A program made the position numbers and the translations under genes. The notes under the pieces were generated by a model. The model did no database searches. It saw only the letters and a list, made by a program, of their open reading frames with translations, and was not told the origin of the DNA. 64,000 nt of DNA, from positions 19,286,615 through 19,350,614 of the forward strand of contig CM046868.1 in NCBI GenBank assembly GCA_025617745.1, read 5' to 3'. Shown here one piece after another: positions 1 to 14,200 of this stretch; position 1 is the stretch's first letter; each line of letters opens with the position of its first letter. Source of the DNA: Heliocidaris erythrogramma (lineage: Eukaryota > Echinodermata > Echinoidea > Camarodonta > Echinometridae).

Positions 1-236
1 TGATTATGGGTTCACCTATAGGCCTATCCTACATTGTCCTATTGACTAAAACAATCGAAAATTGATAACCCGAAAAAGTAAATGTGTTACCATTATACCC
101 AATTTGTGATAACCAACTGGTATTTTGAAAATTAAATCATGTTTGTATAGTTGAAAATTGTTTGTTTTGAGAATGCTGGATTAAAAGCAATGCTAAAGAT
201 CAAGTGAATGACGGAGGTAAATGCTGAAGGAATGTT

Positions 237-539
237 ATGACGTATACCACACTCAACATCCCACTATTATTAATTTTGGTCGCTGTAGGGATTCAATACT
301 CATTTGGTATTTCATTTACTTCGTCACGATACAACCTCACTTCAGCCAAACAAATATGGGCTCATGACGAATTCAATGAAGAAAATTGTAGACGGAAGGA
401 CATGAATCAATTAAAAACAATGTCGAAAACAGGCAAAAAGAAAGGCATTCCGCAACTCAAGAAATCTCAAAATATTTCAAATTCAGATATAAATCGTTTA
501 ATAATTAAGAAGAACAAGTGCGCATCAATGGCATCATGA
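237..539 (+). CDS. Possible small secreted or precursor protein (100 aa, uncertain)
   Basis: I do not recognise this product. The frame begins with a plausible signal peptide: a short polar start, then a hydrophobic core (IPLLLILVAVGI) and a likely cleavage after SFG. The rest is hydrophilic and basic, with two cysteines and clusters such as GKKKG and IIKKNK that resemble dibasic processing sites. It could be a single-exon peptide precursor, the first exon of a larger gene, or chance. Codon use is AT-rich like the flank and no promoter or poly(A) signal is evident. Confidence 0.25.
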   Translation: MTYTTLNIPLLLILVAVGIQYSFGISFTSSRYNLTSAKQIWAHDEFNEENCRRKDMNQLKTMSKTGKKKGIPQLKKSQNISNSDINRLIIKKNKCASMAS

Positions 540-570
540 TGCAATGTATCAAACTATAGAGAGGCAGTAT

Positions 571-746
571 ATGGGTGTTGCAAGAAAGTTACAATCAATT
601 GCAAATTGTAAAGCAAATTAGAACAACCATTCTGAATGGTTCAGGGTCTGCCTATTCAAGAAGATGCGCTTGCAACAATGATTTTGATTGGTCAGTACCG
701 ATCAGTTGCAACTTGCAATCAATCGCAACTTTCTTGCAACACCCCA
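571..746. mobile_element. Small inverted-repeat element (MITE)
   Basis: About 176 bp with imperfect terminal inverted repeats. The left end atgggtgttgcaagaaagtt is matched by the reverse complement of the right end (atggggtgttgcaagaaagt), and similarity continues through the adjoining aattgca words. Target duplication not resolved. Confidence 0.6.
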
Positions 747-1366
747 TAGTGTATAGATAGGCGGTATTTCTACAAATTATGTTGACATAATATCGTAAAC
801 ATATATGTACATTGTACTTCCAAAAGGTGTTGCATATAGGTCCTATGTTTAATATAAGAAATACTAAAATCGATGAGCAACATGTAGTTATGGACAAAAT
901 TTCCCAAATTATCTGTTGGCAAGATTCGCAAAAGCTATTATCAAATCATATTGTAACTAACAGGAAGTTAGACTGAGATGAAAGAATGAATGTCAGTAAT
1001 AAAAATATACCCCTTCTACGACCTAACTGAATATACACTTGAAGAAATATAAACTAAAATGTGTATTGCAGTATTTCATTTCATATTTTAAAGCCACGGT
1101 TTACAATTTTGGCTTCCAAATTGGTTTTGCACAAAATCAGGGGCTTTGCTCCTTTTTTTTTCTTTCAGAAGCCAGAACCACATAGATCATGAGCTCAATT
1201 TTACTAGATTTATGTGGAATGACAATAGTTATTTCACTTCATTAGATTTATATATAATACATCGGCATATCACATAATTGTACAAGATTATTTTTTCCTT
1301 GAATGAAACTAACATTAACATTTTTATTTCATTTTTATACCGCCTTCGCCGCATTTCCAGTATATA

Positions 1367-1854
1367 CCGTGCGTCTAAAAAAAACTTTACACTTTTAAAA
1401 TGGCTGCCAAATAAAAAATATATGTTTCTGGTGGGAAAGGTTTAAATGTATGGAAAGCTCATAGACTCAACTCTCATATGACACCGAAAATAATTCATGC
1501 TTGGGTGAGCACTGCTCACTTTTGTAAAGGGTATGGAAATTAATTAGGTTGTGCAGGAATTGGGCCTTCCAATTTGTGAGAGGAAGGTCCTTTGGAGCTT
1601 ACGGAATTGTGGATGATATGAAAAATTTATGATCAATTGTGATGACTTTGGGTTTGCTGAGTGAAATTCGTGGTTTATGGGATTAACATTTTATGCATGA
1701 GTGAACAGGGTTTGCATTTATTATTGTAGCATTGTAACTTTCCCTGGTAGACTCAGTGGTGTGTTCATGGGAGTCAGGATGGGGTGATGGTACATGGTGC
1801 AGGGGAGGTCATAGATGGGATAAGGGTCAAGAGGACATGTATACCCCTCCCCCT

Positions 1855-1888
<34 letters not shown>

Positions 1889-2465
1889 TCCTGGGTGTGC
1901 TTGTGCATATCTTGACAATTCATATTCGTTGGTCTCCACTCCAAAATATCCAAACCACCTTCCCTTCTCCCGAATTCTACCTACATTTCCCAAATTGGAC
2001 TGGTTGCTATTACCCATTGACACCTGAAGTCAATCACAATCTATCAGTCAATCAATCAATACCGTAAATTATACAATCAACATTTAAAAAAACATAAAAT
2101 TCACTCAGCAAACCCCAACTGATCGCAATTGATCATGAATTTATCATATCACCCTCAGTTTTGTAAGCCCCCAAAGGACTCACCTCTCACAAATTGGAAG
2201 GCTAATTCCTGCGCAACCTAATTTTCATACCCTTTACAAAAGTGAGCAGTGCTCAACCAAACATAAATTTCCTCCCAGAATCATATATTTTTTATTTGGC
2301 AGCCATTTCAAAAGTGTAAATTATTTTCGGACTTTTGGGGGTCATTGGAAAGTTGAGTCCATGAGCTATCCATACATATAAACCTTTTCCCCCCAGAATC
2401 ATATATTTTTTTAATTTGGCACTTGTTAGCCATTTCAAAAGTGTAAATTTTTTTTAGACGCACAG
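1367..2465. mobile_element. Foldback element with TA target, Tc1/mariner-like
   Basis: Roughly 1.1 kb. The ends are CCGTGCGTCTAAAA and, in reverse complement, CTGTGCGTCTAAAA, each flanked by TA. Inverted arms run about 300 bp (1367-1670 against 2095-2465). The right arm carries its outermost segment twice: ggcagccatttcaaaagtgt near 2299 and a longer variant near 2428. A CT run and GC-rich middle (1845-1890) sit in the loop. No transposase is visible, so it is non-autonomous. Confidence 0.7.
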
Positions 2466-3801
2466 TAGAAATAAGATACGGGGTACGAGCGTTGAATCTG
2501 TCGCCATCTACGATCAAAATTTCTGTTTCCATGCCATCGATCGCATACAACAAATTTTATTTTGGACTGCCGTACAAAAAAGCATCATTTCTATCAAATA
2601 AAATTTATTCGTTTCGTAATATTTTTTTAAAATGTATAATGATTTAGAATAATTCGCAAAATAAAGTTCAATTCATCGTTGGGTAAGTAAAATATTACCT
2701 TCCTTCATTTTCAAGCTGTTATTCTTCCTTTAGTTTAGCTTTCACTTACTATATGGGCCCATTCATTCAGTTTTGTGTAAGTTAACGTGAGAGCTTGTCC
2801 TAGCAGACTTGCTGATAATTATTCACAGTGATGTAATCATGATGTAATAATGATTATTGAACATGGTGAATAATATTATTAATAAGAAATTCATCTCAGT
2901 TAAATCTATTACAAATCTACTTCAAAATAATTTTGTAGCACCTTGATTTTGAAAGCTTTATACTTTTTATAGAAATTCCGTAGAATGAGAATGTTATTTA
3001 TTTTTACTGGAGATGAACTTGGATTGTTGGAACTGAAAAGTCTGAATATATTAGAGATGAGAGGCGTAGTGCCTGCGTTCAGTATCTTCCCTAGGTATCC
3101 CCCTACGTATTAATATTATATTTATAATTATTTATTGATATAGACAGAAAAATCCGTCTGTTTACTTTGGAGGAGTTTTATAACATTTTTTTACTTTCGA
3201 GGCTCTCCTCCAAGGAGTTTATTAGAGTTTATTTATTTATTTAGAGTTTATTTATTCATTTGTCTTTCTTCCAACAGTAAGTAACAAGAAAAATAACATT
3301 AACACTTTCTTTCAAACAATGATATAAATAACAACAGTAACACTAGGCTTTACAAGTAGGCTATACTAAAAAAAAACATAAATATATGACAGAGTACATG
3401 TACCTGTGTAATGATAACAAAGATAACAATATTTTGAGAAAGGCAAACGAGGAGACCTTAATGAAGCATAGCTTGTAAGACAAGGTCCCTCATGAATAAA
3501 AAGTAATGTATATATATATTTTGGAAAGAAAAAATATATATATATATTGAAGAAAACAGAAAATTGTAGCAAGAAATACACAATACGAAAAAAAAGGATA
3601 AACAAGGGTGGCTATATACAATGGGGGCAAGGATTCCGCGAAGCCAGACATACTCTCAGCAGAGCATATCCCCGAACGAAATAGACTGTCCAGAGTCCAG
3701 GCCCAGGGAGCTCCAACCTGGGCCTGGGACTTAATGTATCAAACATTCACTGTTGCATTACTCCAGTAGTAAAAAACAGAACAAATTGCTCTTAAACTTA
3801 A

Positions 3802-4527
3802 CCCTAATAGGACCGGGGGGGTTTCGCGTAATATGTTCGCATCGCGATAGGCAGTCACCACGCTGTTTCACTACTTTTTTCTTTCAAGTCTTGCGCAACT
3901 TTTGAGACCAAATTTGTGATGTCCCCGCGTGCGGTTCCGGAGTTACGCAACATTTCGTAAGTGCATGTCAGACCCAAAATTGCTCAAAAACGTGATTTTG
4001 TGTACAAATCCAATGCAAATTGTGTTTCCAGCTAAAATTCATAAATGTTTCATTATTTTTACTTTTACTGTTTAAAAACAATTAATTTTATGTTGTTTAT
4101 GATTAAAATAGTGTCGTCGACGAATTCCATCGAAAAAACAATAAAAAACAAAAAGTCGAAAAACAAAGAAATACATAAGAAATTAAAAAAACAATAAAAT
4201 ACATAAGAAAAAAAGGATTTTACCGAATTTTTTTTTTGGTTTATTTGATCAGAATCTGACAAAGAGTCTATACAAAAAATTAGCAGTTTTGGGGCTTTAT
4301 TTAATTAATTAGAGCAAACCATTAATTTTATGCATAAATTAGCATAATTAATTAGTTGTGACATTTTTCGGAGAAATTGACTATACAGTTTTGTAGATTA
4401 CGTGGTCGGCGACGTGTGTGCCGATTTTCGTTGCGAATGCGCGGTGGACGGCTGAGATCTTAGGGGGGGCGGAATCAGCCCCCCCCCCGGCTGTGAGATG
4501 GGTCTAAATAACCCGGCTCTATTAGGG
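3802..4527. mobile_element. piggyBac-like non-autonomous element (TTAA target)
   Basis: 726 bp bounded by TTAA on both sides (3798-3801 and 4528-4531). The left end CCCTAATAGGACCGGG and the reverse complement of the right end CCCTAATAGAGCCGGG are terminal inverted repeats starting with the CCC...GGG ends typical of piggyBac. No transposase coding is seen. Confidence 0.7.
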
Positions 4528-4531
4528 TTAA

Positions 4532-4802
4532 AGGGATACTCAACCACAGATTGTGGAGGTCTTTATGCCGCGAGAGGACACGCGTGATCGTTACCTGATC
4601 ATGCCGTTGCCCCGCGGGAGCAAACTTCGCCGCGCAACATGCACGCTCCGCTTGAGCTCGAGCGAGATTCGGTTGGCTTCGTGCAGTCCGAAATGTAATC
4701 CCAGTAGTCCAACGGACGCGTTTGACGCACATTCTCTGTGTACGAGTGAATGGGGATTACACAATCCTGACTTTCCCCACAGCCGCCTAGAGGCGTATCC
4801 CT
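4532..4802. mobile_element. GC-rich TTAA-flanked MITE abutting the previous element
   Basis: 271 bp with ends AGGGATAC / GTATCCCT, flanked by TTAA (4528-4531 and 4803-4806). It is far richer in GC and CpG than the flanks. The left TTAA is the same four bases that close the piggyBac-like element. Confidence 0.55.
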
Positions 4803-5173
4803 TTAACAAGATCTAATTTTCTTAAGTTTGCTAGATTACCTCACCTGATTTAGGGACTTTCAACTCTATTATAGGGGTCTATGCTACAAATTTTTTGAGG
4901 TTTCAGAGTTGAAAGTTAATTTTTAAATAATTCATGTATGAATGATCTGGCATGGATCATAGCCTGCTAACACACATAAAAGCTATTGAAGCCTATTGTG
5001 GAGTACAAGGTTATCGTCAGTTAAGCTTGTACATGTACTATAAGTGTGTAGACTCTATCCTTTTCTGTCTTTGTCCCTTTGACACTATTTTTTTTTTAAA
5101 TAGAATATTGGGAGTTTTGATTCATTGATTGACTTAGTTGTCGAAATGGGATCCTAGTTTGAATAATGGAAAG

Positions 5174-5185
5174 AATGGCGCCATT
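5174..5185. promoter_or_regulatory. Palindrome AATGGCGCCATT just upstream of the CFAP206 start
   Basis: A perfect 12-bp palindrome about 45 bp before the CFAP206 ATG. It contains an E2F-like TGGCGCCA core and two overlapping ATGG/CCAT (YY1-like) half sites. Position suggests a core promoter or 5' UTR site. I see no RFX X-box in the 130 bp upstream of this start. Function is inferred from position only. Confidence 0.3.
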
Positions 5186-5227
5186 TTTCTTCTTTCTTCA
5201 ACGCCCTAGATCAACGGAAGAAGAATC

Positions 5228-8200
5228 ATGTCAAGAGCTCAGGCAGAGAGTGTCATCAAGAATATCATCCGAGAGATCGCCCAAGAATGTGCCAGCAAAG
5301 GGCAAGCTGTCTCGGAAACCTTGGTGGCTTTCATGGTAAAGGCCGTAGTCTTAGACCCTTCCAATGAATTCAATGTTGACCGAACTCTGACCAAAGATGA
5401 TGTCCAGCGGCTAATAAAGGTGAGCATATTTCTTTTTAAGAAATCTGCGATTTGACCCTTGGTTACAGAATTTCTTAATTGTAGAATAGAGAAGAAAATC
5501 AGAGTATAGATGCACATCCTTCCAGTTATTGCAACATGATTTTCTGTGCATTATAGGAATTGTTGTTGCAAAGTATAAAAGGAAGTTAAGAAGCTTTCCC
5601 TGTGCACCTCATTGAATAAAACCATTTAAATTCACTTGGATGTATTTTCCCCTGTCATTATGTTAATCTATTGTCTATGTTCTCTGTTCTATTCACTGTT
5701 CACTAGATCTGTGTAGACAGACTCCTTGATTCCAGGTCCTCTGCCCTGGATACTGTCAAGATGCAGGTCTACTTTGACATGAACTACACTTCAAGGGGTG
5801 AGTCCAGTAGTTGATGTTTTGATAAGCTAGTCAAGTTTGGTGGACTTTAACCCCTTCTCTGCAACCAAGATTATGAAGAAAATGAACTTTGTTTTATTGC
5901 AGAATTCATAATTTGTCTTGGGCATAACTATATGATGCTTTTCTTGTTTCTGTTGAAAGAAGAAGAAAACCTCACTTTCTTGATTCCAAGGTCATACGTG
6001 TACATCATCAAAATTCTTGGGCCGGATTTGCCATCCATGCAACAGAAGTGGTTTCAAAGTGTAGTGTCGTTCATACTTTTTTGTGGCATGATTGTAGTGT
6101 ACAGACTATTGATCATCGTTGAACTTCAAAATCACTTATCCTTTTTTGTGTATGCAAGCATTATACATACTGTCCTTTATTATCTTTCCAGCAGCTTAGT
6201 ATCGCTAGTATCTTGCTATTCATGATCTAAAAATCAGAGAAATCTGACGAAAAGTTTTGGCGTCTTAACAAACTTGTTCATGGGTTTTAAATAGTACCTT
6301 TAAACAATCTTTGATTATACCAAAGTTTGACCTTATTACCCTTGCATGTTTTATAAACTATGATATATTGATTAATTATTAGGCGACTTCCTCGAGGAGC
6401 ACAGACGGGTCCTGGAACAGAGACTGACCCCGGTCATCCGTGAGATCACAGACAGTAGGGCCAGGACCAGGGATGAGCTTGAGAGTCTATATAGGAAGAT
6501 AGTCTCTGCTGTTCTTCTGCGATCTGGACTTGGTTCTCCGACAGATATAGCTGTGGTCAGAGAGGCTACAGGTAATGGCATACTGTCCTTTGGATAGGTT
6601 GTTAAATGTACTACTACTGCCACTACTTCTACATTCACCCCTCATTACATAGTTGTATATTTCATTGGTCATAGATGTAATTTTTATTGGTATGAGTATG
6701 TAAATGTAAGAAATATTTTTATGTAAGCTTGAATTGTGATTGACACTAATATTTGCATGCAGCTACTTGAGACATTTACGAGGAGGTCCATACTTGTATC
6801 CATATTGTGTATATGAATGTATATAGATCAATATTTTTATACTCATTAGAATAATTTTTTAGCATTTTCTCCTACGCCCCAGGGCCCCCTCCCCCTCTTT
6901 ACTGCTATATTTAATTTATTATGTATACCGTACCCCCGCCAAATGAAGTTTGAAGGGCGTAAATAGGAATCGGTCCGGTGCAAATCTTGCACATCGAACT
7001 ACTTCCGCATTTTTCGAGAAATGCTCGTGAAATTCACCACACACATTGGTCTTGGGATGAAGATGTGCAAGACATATTTTTTTAGTGTCTGAAACTGCGT
7101 TGCAATGGTAACGCATATATGGCAATAAATCAGTGGGAAATCTTGCGGATCAAACTACTTCCTCAGTTTTCGAGCAGTGCTCATGAATTCGGCACACACA
7201 TTGGTCTTGTGGTCAAGATGTGCAAGACATATTTTTTGAATGTGTCGGAAAATAGTTGCCATGGTAACAGCATGGTAACATCATATTATGGCAATAAATC
7301 AGTGGGAAATCTTGCGGATCGAACTACTTGCTCATTTTTTGAGCAATGCTCATGAAATTTGGCACACACGTTCGCCTTGGGATGAAGCTGTGCAAGACAT
7401 ATTTTTGGAATGTGTCGGAAACTGCGTTGCCATGGTAACAATATATTATGGCAATAAATCGGGGAAAATATTGCAGATCAACCACTTCCTCATTTTTAAA
7501 GCATTGCTCATGAAACTAGGCACACACATTGTTCTTGTGGTAAAGATGTTCAAGACATATTGTTTCAACGCGTGGCAAACCATGGTAACGGCATATGGCA
7601 ATAAAAGGGGAAAATATTGCAGATCAACCACTTCCTCATTTTTGGAGCAATGCTCAGGAAATTTGAAACAAACATTGGGGTAGGGGTATTAATCACCTTC
7701 AGTGATATTTTATGCCTCCGCCCACCGAAGGTGGTGCCGGAGACATTATGTTTTGGGGTTGTCCGTCCGTCCGTCTGTCCCGCTTTCTCGTTCGCGCGAT
7801 AACTCAAGAACCACATGAGGTATGAACTTCTGACTTGGTGCTAGTATGTATCACCATAGGAAGATGATTTGGTTAGATTTTGGGGTACGTAGGTCAAAGG
7901 TCAAATGTCATAGAGGTCATTTCTGAAATTGCAGGTTTTAGCCTTGTTAACGTGATATCTCAATAACAATTGGATATCTATTAACTTCAAACATGGAACT
8001 AGTATGCATCACCATAGTGAGACGAACTGATTAGATTTTTGTTCACGTAGGTAAAAGGTGACAGGCCATAGAGGTCATTACACAGGTGTATGTGAAATTA
8101 ATGTTTTTTTACCTTTGTTATCACCATATCTCAACTATTTTGTATTCATGACTAGGAGGAGACAAAGTGATCAGACTTTTGGGTTATAAGGTGTAAGGTC

Positions 8201-11200
8201 AAATGTCAAAGAGGTCAATTAACATGTAATTCGAGGCTTTTTATTGTGGTTATTACAATATTTCAAGAACAGTTTGAGCCATCAATTGAATTTAGGCGGA
8301 GACATATAGGAGAGGCAGTCGCAATCATCTTGTTTTTCTTGTTTTGTTTGCCACATTTTGTGTTTTTTCAAAACAATATGGAATACAGTATAGTTCATGG
8401 CATATAACTTGTCCTAGTTTATCACACAATAAATATCCTCAATAAGCCATGCCTAGTACTGTCAAACCAGAAACTCTCGCGTGCATTTAATGTTCGCGAA
8501 TTTTACGAGTGGTTCAGAACTGCGAAAGTTTCCTGTTGCAGAAATCATTGAATCATAATTGACAGTAAATATTTGCAAATCCTGAAAGTTTCTTGCCGTG
8601 AAAATGGCTGCTGTTTACAATTTCTGGTGTTACAGTAATCTATTAACATAAGAAAATCATCACAGGACAATTAAATATTATTATTTTTTGTATCTTTTGA
8701 AACTACAGCCGCTCTCCAGAGTGTGTTCCCACAGACAGAGCTTGGAACGTTCATGTCTCTTGTGAAACGAGATAAAGAGCGTCAACTGATTGAACTGACT
8801 CACATTGTAACTGGTATTCGTCTCTTCAACAAGGAGTGTGGCAAGGGAGGAGAGGGCATCGATGATTGTGAGTTACTTGCAATGTTTTTTTTTAATCTGT
8901 CAGATACCACTTAATTAACACACACATTTTTCTTTGATTTCAGCCTCAGACATCTCTGGTTTAGTATTTAACTTGTTAAAGTACTCTTGTCTATTATGTG
9001 AAGAAAGAGAGGACGCATCAGATACCAAGAATTTATGTTGTTATGTTGTTTCTTCCCTTGGTAGGGGGAGGGGGAACTATGAAATATGATGGCAACAAAT
9101 ATGTAATTTTTTATACTTGATTTGTATTTAGGTTAATGATGAGAATACTACGACTGTTACTACTAATAATAATTGTTACTTTTAAAGCACTTGTCCAGTG
9201 AACTGCTCAGACCATAAAATGTGCATATGTATGTACAAACAATAAGCATAAGTGGTATTCTTAGCTAAAATATAAGTAAATGTACAAATATCAGATCAGA
9301 CCTTGGCTATATCCTAACTGCAGCTTAATAGATACTGTGAATCAGTGCTATTTGTCAAATTCAATTGCTAGGGATAACGTGTTTTGTCAAGTGTTCTGAC
9401 ATCGTTCCTCGTTTCTTTCTTTCAGTGCCGGCTATTTTGAATGAGGCTGTTCCAGCAACCACTCAGAATGTAGATACAGCCATCCAGAGAGGCTGTGGTA
9501 CTGCATTCAAGTATACAGGTGAGAATGTGGTGCTATTTCCATCGTTAATGTCTCATAAACCATTTTACCACTTTATCAGGATTCATTAAAATGGTCAAAT
9601 ATAACATTTTTCTCATAATTATTCACTTTTGCTTACATTTCTCTCATACTGTATGAACCTGTTATAATTTCTGTGATGACAGTCATGTATATGGTGTTTT
9701 GCATGATGTACATGTGGAACACATTAAAAATATGTATTTTGCTATATGATAGTAAATTCTGTATGAATTGAAAATTAAAGTTTGACAGAAGCCAATTACA
9801 TGTAGTTTAAGCCCTGCCAAAAGGGATTAATCAGCAATAACAACAAGAAGTTGGGTCAATAATTCTTGATAACAAACCTTATTTAATTGTATGTATGGTT
9901 TTGACTAACTGCATTTCAAGAAAAATATCCCTGAACAGTTCCTATTTTGCTGTACATAATGGTGGATTAATTTCTGTTCTTTACAGCCCTGATTGAGCGC
10001 ATGATGAATGGAGAAGTGACAGATGGTCCATCGATCCAGGCATTGAGGGATGCTCTTATCAATGTCAGGCAACATGAAGCCTTCTTGAGGATCATCTTGG
10101 TGAGTGTGAACCTTCAACCTGTCCAATGAATTTCATTTATGAAACAATGCTATGAGGAGGAGGAGGAGGTGGATGATGATGATGATGATAATTAAGCCCG
10201 AGTCATATTGATTATCTTGTAAACCGGGGATCGACGGCTTTGCTCCGGTCGAACACTGATGCACCGATCAATTGATGGACGGTAAAATTGAGGACAATTT
10301 TGTGCTCTGGCGCGATGGTGTATGTCCCAAGCAACATCGCTCGTGTTATGTATGGCGCTCTCGCGGCCTATGCACCGGTCTGTGATCCGCTGTTCGCCAT
10401 CATTGCCGCGGCTTTCACTTTGCCCAATGCCCATTTCACTAAATCATCTTTTCACAATATTATGCATCTAGGAATAACAACTTACACGATACTTAAACAT
10501 CCCATTATTTATCTTGACAACGTCATGACTTATTGCTCACTCACAACCACATTAATATTATGTCTCTTCTGATTGTCTAATCTCATCAATTCGCGCTCTC
10601 GTATCACACATACGTATATACAGTAGTACTTTAGCGATCACATGATTCAAAGTTAAGGGAAGTCCAGTCTAAATATAACTTGGTTTTGTTAGGAGCAGAA
10701 AAATCAGACCTACAGATCAAAAAAGTTTGAGGAAAATTGGACAACTAATAAGAAAGTTATGAATATTTTGTGATGGGTTTGTGATGTCACTGGTAGACAA
10801 CTCAATATTCACATAAATTGAACCAAATACATCAATAGTAATATGTTTTTGTATGTATAAACATTTACAAAATATTTCATGAACTTCAAAATATTGATAT
10901 TTGTTTTCAAAATATTACATTTCCATAAAAACTCATCTTTTATGTATATTGTATAAATATTCATATTTTCATGATTTTTACAGAAAATTATTTATTCTGT
11001 ATTAATGTATACATGCAAAAACATATTACTATAAATATAAGTTGGTTCAAGTCATGAGGAAATCACATTCTTGGACAAAAATTTAAATTTGTATTATGAA
11101 TATGAACAAAATAGTTGGTGAGTTGTGTACCCATGACATGACAGATTCATGACTGAGTTGCCAATTTGTGTAGTGATTTTCATTGTTTCTCCAGTTTTTC

Positions 11201-14200
11201 ATGCCACTAAAAAATTCATATCTTTCTTATTAGTTGTCCGATTTTCCTCAAACCTTTTTTGATCTGTTGGTCAGATTTTTCTGATTCTATCAAAACCAAG
11301 TAATTTTTGGACCGGACTTCCCCTTTAATTAAGAGGCGATGAGCTACAGCTGTGATCGTATGCATGTAAAATACATGTACAGCACTGCAATGCATATCGC
11401 ATGTGCTGCATCTCAACTCTCTGCACTTGACTCGACGCAAGACTACGGCCAGTGGCGGGATCGTCAAATGCCAGTCACGTCCCGTCGCCTCCCAGCTGGC
11501 AGAAGACGAGCACTCAATTTCCTTGCTTGATTGATGTATTACCTGCAAAACTCACAAAAGAGATTAAAAGACCATGTTAGAATTTTCTTGAATACATGAT
11601 AATAATTGTGTAAGACAGTAAGACTAAGAACAAAGGATTTGTGTACCGGTACTTCTTTTCTTTGTATTATATCATTTTCATAAATTTCATTGATGCGCCA
11701 ATCTCGTCAAAACAGCACGGCGCTCAATAGCCACGATCGAGAGCCGGTTTACAAATCGATTTAACTCCGGCTTAATGATAATGATTTTTACTGTTATGAC
11801 GATAATGATAATGTTAGTGGCTTCTTGCATAAGCATTCATGTCTTGTGCTTCTGGCACTCCAAAACTATTACCCCAGATACAGCTAAGTGGTCAGGTAGG
11901 TAGTAGTCCTGCCGAAGGTATCACCTGGGTTGAGAATGGCAAGCATATATTAATATCTTTCTTCAGGTTGTTAGTGAAACTTATGCTTACACCACTCCAA
12001 AACTTCCAGAGAAGAAAGAATTTTGAGTGAAAAACAAAAATAAGTATGATTGCAGAGGGTGATAAATGATGAGGAATAATTCACATATTGTACATCATGT
12101 ACTTTTTATGAAATACGTATAAAGACACTGAGGAATATGTCAATTTTAATACTTGTTGCCAATTTGCAGAATGATGTGATCAGCTGTGCCCAGCAGGTTG
12201 AAATGTTAGAGGCCCAGTTAGGGGCAAGACTGGAACAGCTCCAGGCTACGGTCCAGTCCAAGACAGCAGTACCAACAGCTCAGGTCTATGTAAGTACAGC
12301 TCTTAACTATCACACTTTCTTGTAGTACAAAGTTCTAGTCTCAAATTCTATTCAAAGGAAATGAAAAATGTGGTCTTTATAGAAAAGTGGTCTCTGTATT
12401 CAAGTGATTGCTTAAGCAGTTATTTGTATATTGATTTGTACACAGAGAATACATACTCAATTTAAAGCCATATGGTTATAATGGTTTAAACTTAACTCCC
12501 AAAACCCTGCAACTAATTATCATGTGAGTACATGTACAGTCAAACCTGCTTTAGCGACCACCTGTCTATAAAGACCATAATCTTTGTTTCCCTTGCAAAG
12601 TGTTTCTAATTGAAACATGTATTAAAGGAACCTGTACATAAAGACCACCTGCTCATAAGGTCCGCTTTTCTTGTCTCCTTTGAGTGGTCTTTATAGACAG
12701 GTTTCACTGTAAATTCAAAATTTCAATTTATTTTTTTATTCAAATTTAGCCCCAGTTTATCAACCTGGCCCATATCTGGAGTGGTTTCCAGGACGAGATG
12801 GTACTCCTGAGTGTACTGAGTAACATTCTAGCCAGCTTGGAACCCTATAATAAGGTAAACAAAAGCTTTGCATGTAGAAAAACAGATTATACATGTATGA
12901 AATCCCAAGGATTTCCTGTACATCCTTCATGAGTGAGTGAGTGAATGACATCTTAAAAATTAGCGTACCTACTACAAGAGAAAGAAGGTCTGTTTAGGAA
13001 AACTTGGTGAACTCATGGCCAGTTTGTTTACACAGGCCAAGTTACATTCTTCCATGCTTGTCTACAATATTGTGAAGAGACGAAAATTCTGATTTGAAAA
13101 ACATGTTACTGCGTGGCTAGTCTGTTCTACATATTACATCCTTAGTATCATACAAGTAACATATAGTGCCCTGGCTTGCCTATTTAAAAAGGGACAAAAT
13201 GTCTTAGAAAAAACATGGTACTCCATGCCCCATATGTTCTGACCATGAGTAACATCCTGAGTACGGTAACATCCTGAGTAGCATCTTGACCTACATGCCT
13301 AGAGGTGATAGAGACGGACATTAAATTACAAAAAAAAACGATGGTACTGGATGCCCAGTATAATATATGATCTACACATGCAATCTTATTAACATTGTGG
13401 CCTATGCTGTCCCGTAATGTGAATATAGAGACAAATTGTCTGATTTGAAAAACACGGTACTGCATGGATGCAAGTATGGTCTACGCAAATGTCCTGAGTT
13501 AACTCCTGCCATTGGCTTACAACGTGATCTGTAGAGACAAATGCTCTTATAAGAAAAAAAAAGGATATAGACTGCCCCCCCCCCCCCATATGCTGCATTG
13601 TGTGAATTTCTTTTCTAGGCGGGAAATGTACAATGTAGCTCCATATATGTCATGAATAAAAGCTTGGCTAGCTCAGAGAAGAACAACAAAACTAATAAAC
13701 AAAAAGTTCTGTATAAAAGGGAAAAAGAAGACATGTATGACACATCAGTTGGCCCAAACTGCTCCAGCAAGGATAATTTAGCCGTTAACATATATGTGGT
13801 TTACAGCATATGTTATTTATGGAGTATGATGTATTTGGGCAATTTTTGCAGAACCATCGCGAGATCTTCACCCCTGATATGCTGGCTCCTTTCCTTGAAG
13901 GCACCAAGGTCAGAACTGATGAAGACAGAATCAAAGAGGTAAGATAGTGTGAACGCAAGTCTTAAAGTAAGATACACCAATATGCCTCAGTGCAAGTATC
14001 AAATTGGTACCATTGGTAGCTGAAGGCCCATTCACATATGAAGAGGTGATCTGCTTTAACACACAGATCAGTGAGTACTTGTAGGGGCCATCGTTGTATG
14101 GAGTTGATATGGTTTTACCCTCGAAGTAGAAGAAGAAACAGACATTGTAATTTAATGATATCTGTGGCGTTAGAAAAAAAAGGTCATACACTGTACTGTC

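Larger units (their letters stand above)
1..5227. other. Intergenic region upstream of CFAP206
   Basis: Besides the uncertain reading frame at 237-539, this stretch holds four inverted-repeat elements listed separately. Between them, 750-1360 and 2470-3640 are AT-rich with nothing recognisable except short AT runs near 3500-3560. 3650-3740 has a small palindrome (ccaggcccagggagctcc / aacctgggcctggg). 4803-5150 is featureless AT-rich DNA leading to the CFAP206 promoter. Confidence 0.6.

Noticed and set aside
7577-7592. A further apparent X-box in copy 1 of the tandem-unit repeat
   Set aside because: The sequence is aaaccatggtaac, missing the first half site.
7288-7683. 131-codon open frame in CFAP206 intron 3
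   Set aside because: It runs through the X-box tandem units; its repeated peptide mirrors the DNA repeat and equivalents appear in the other copies.
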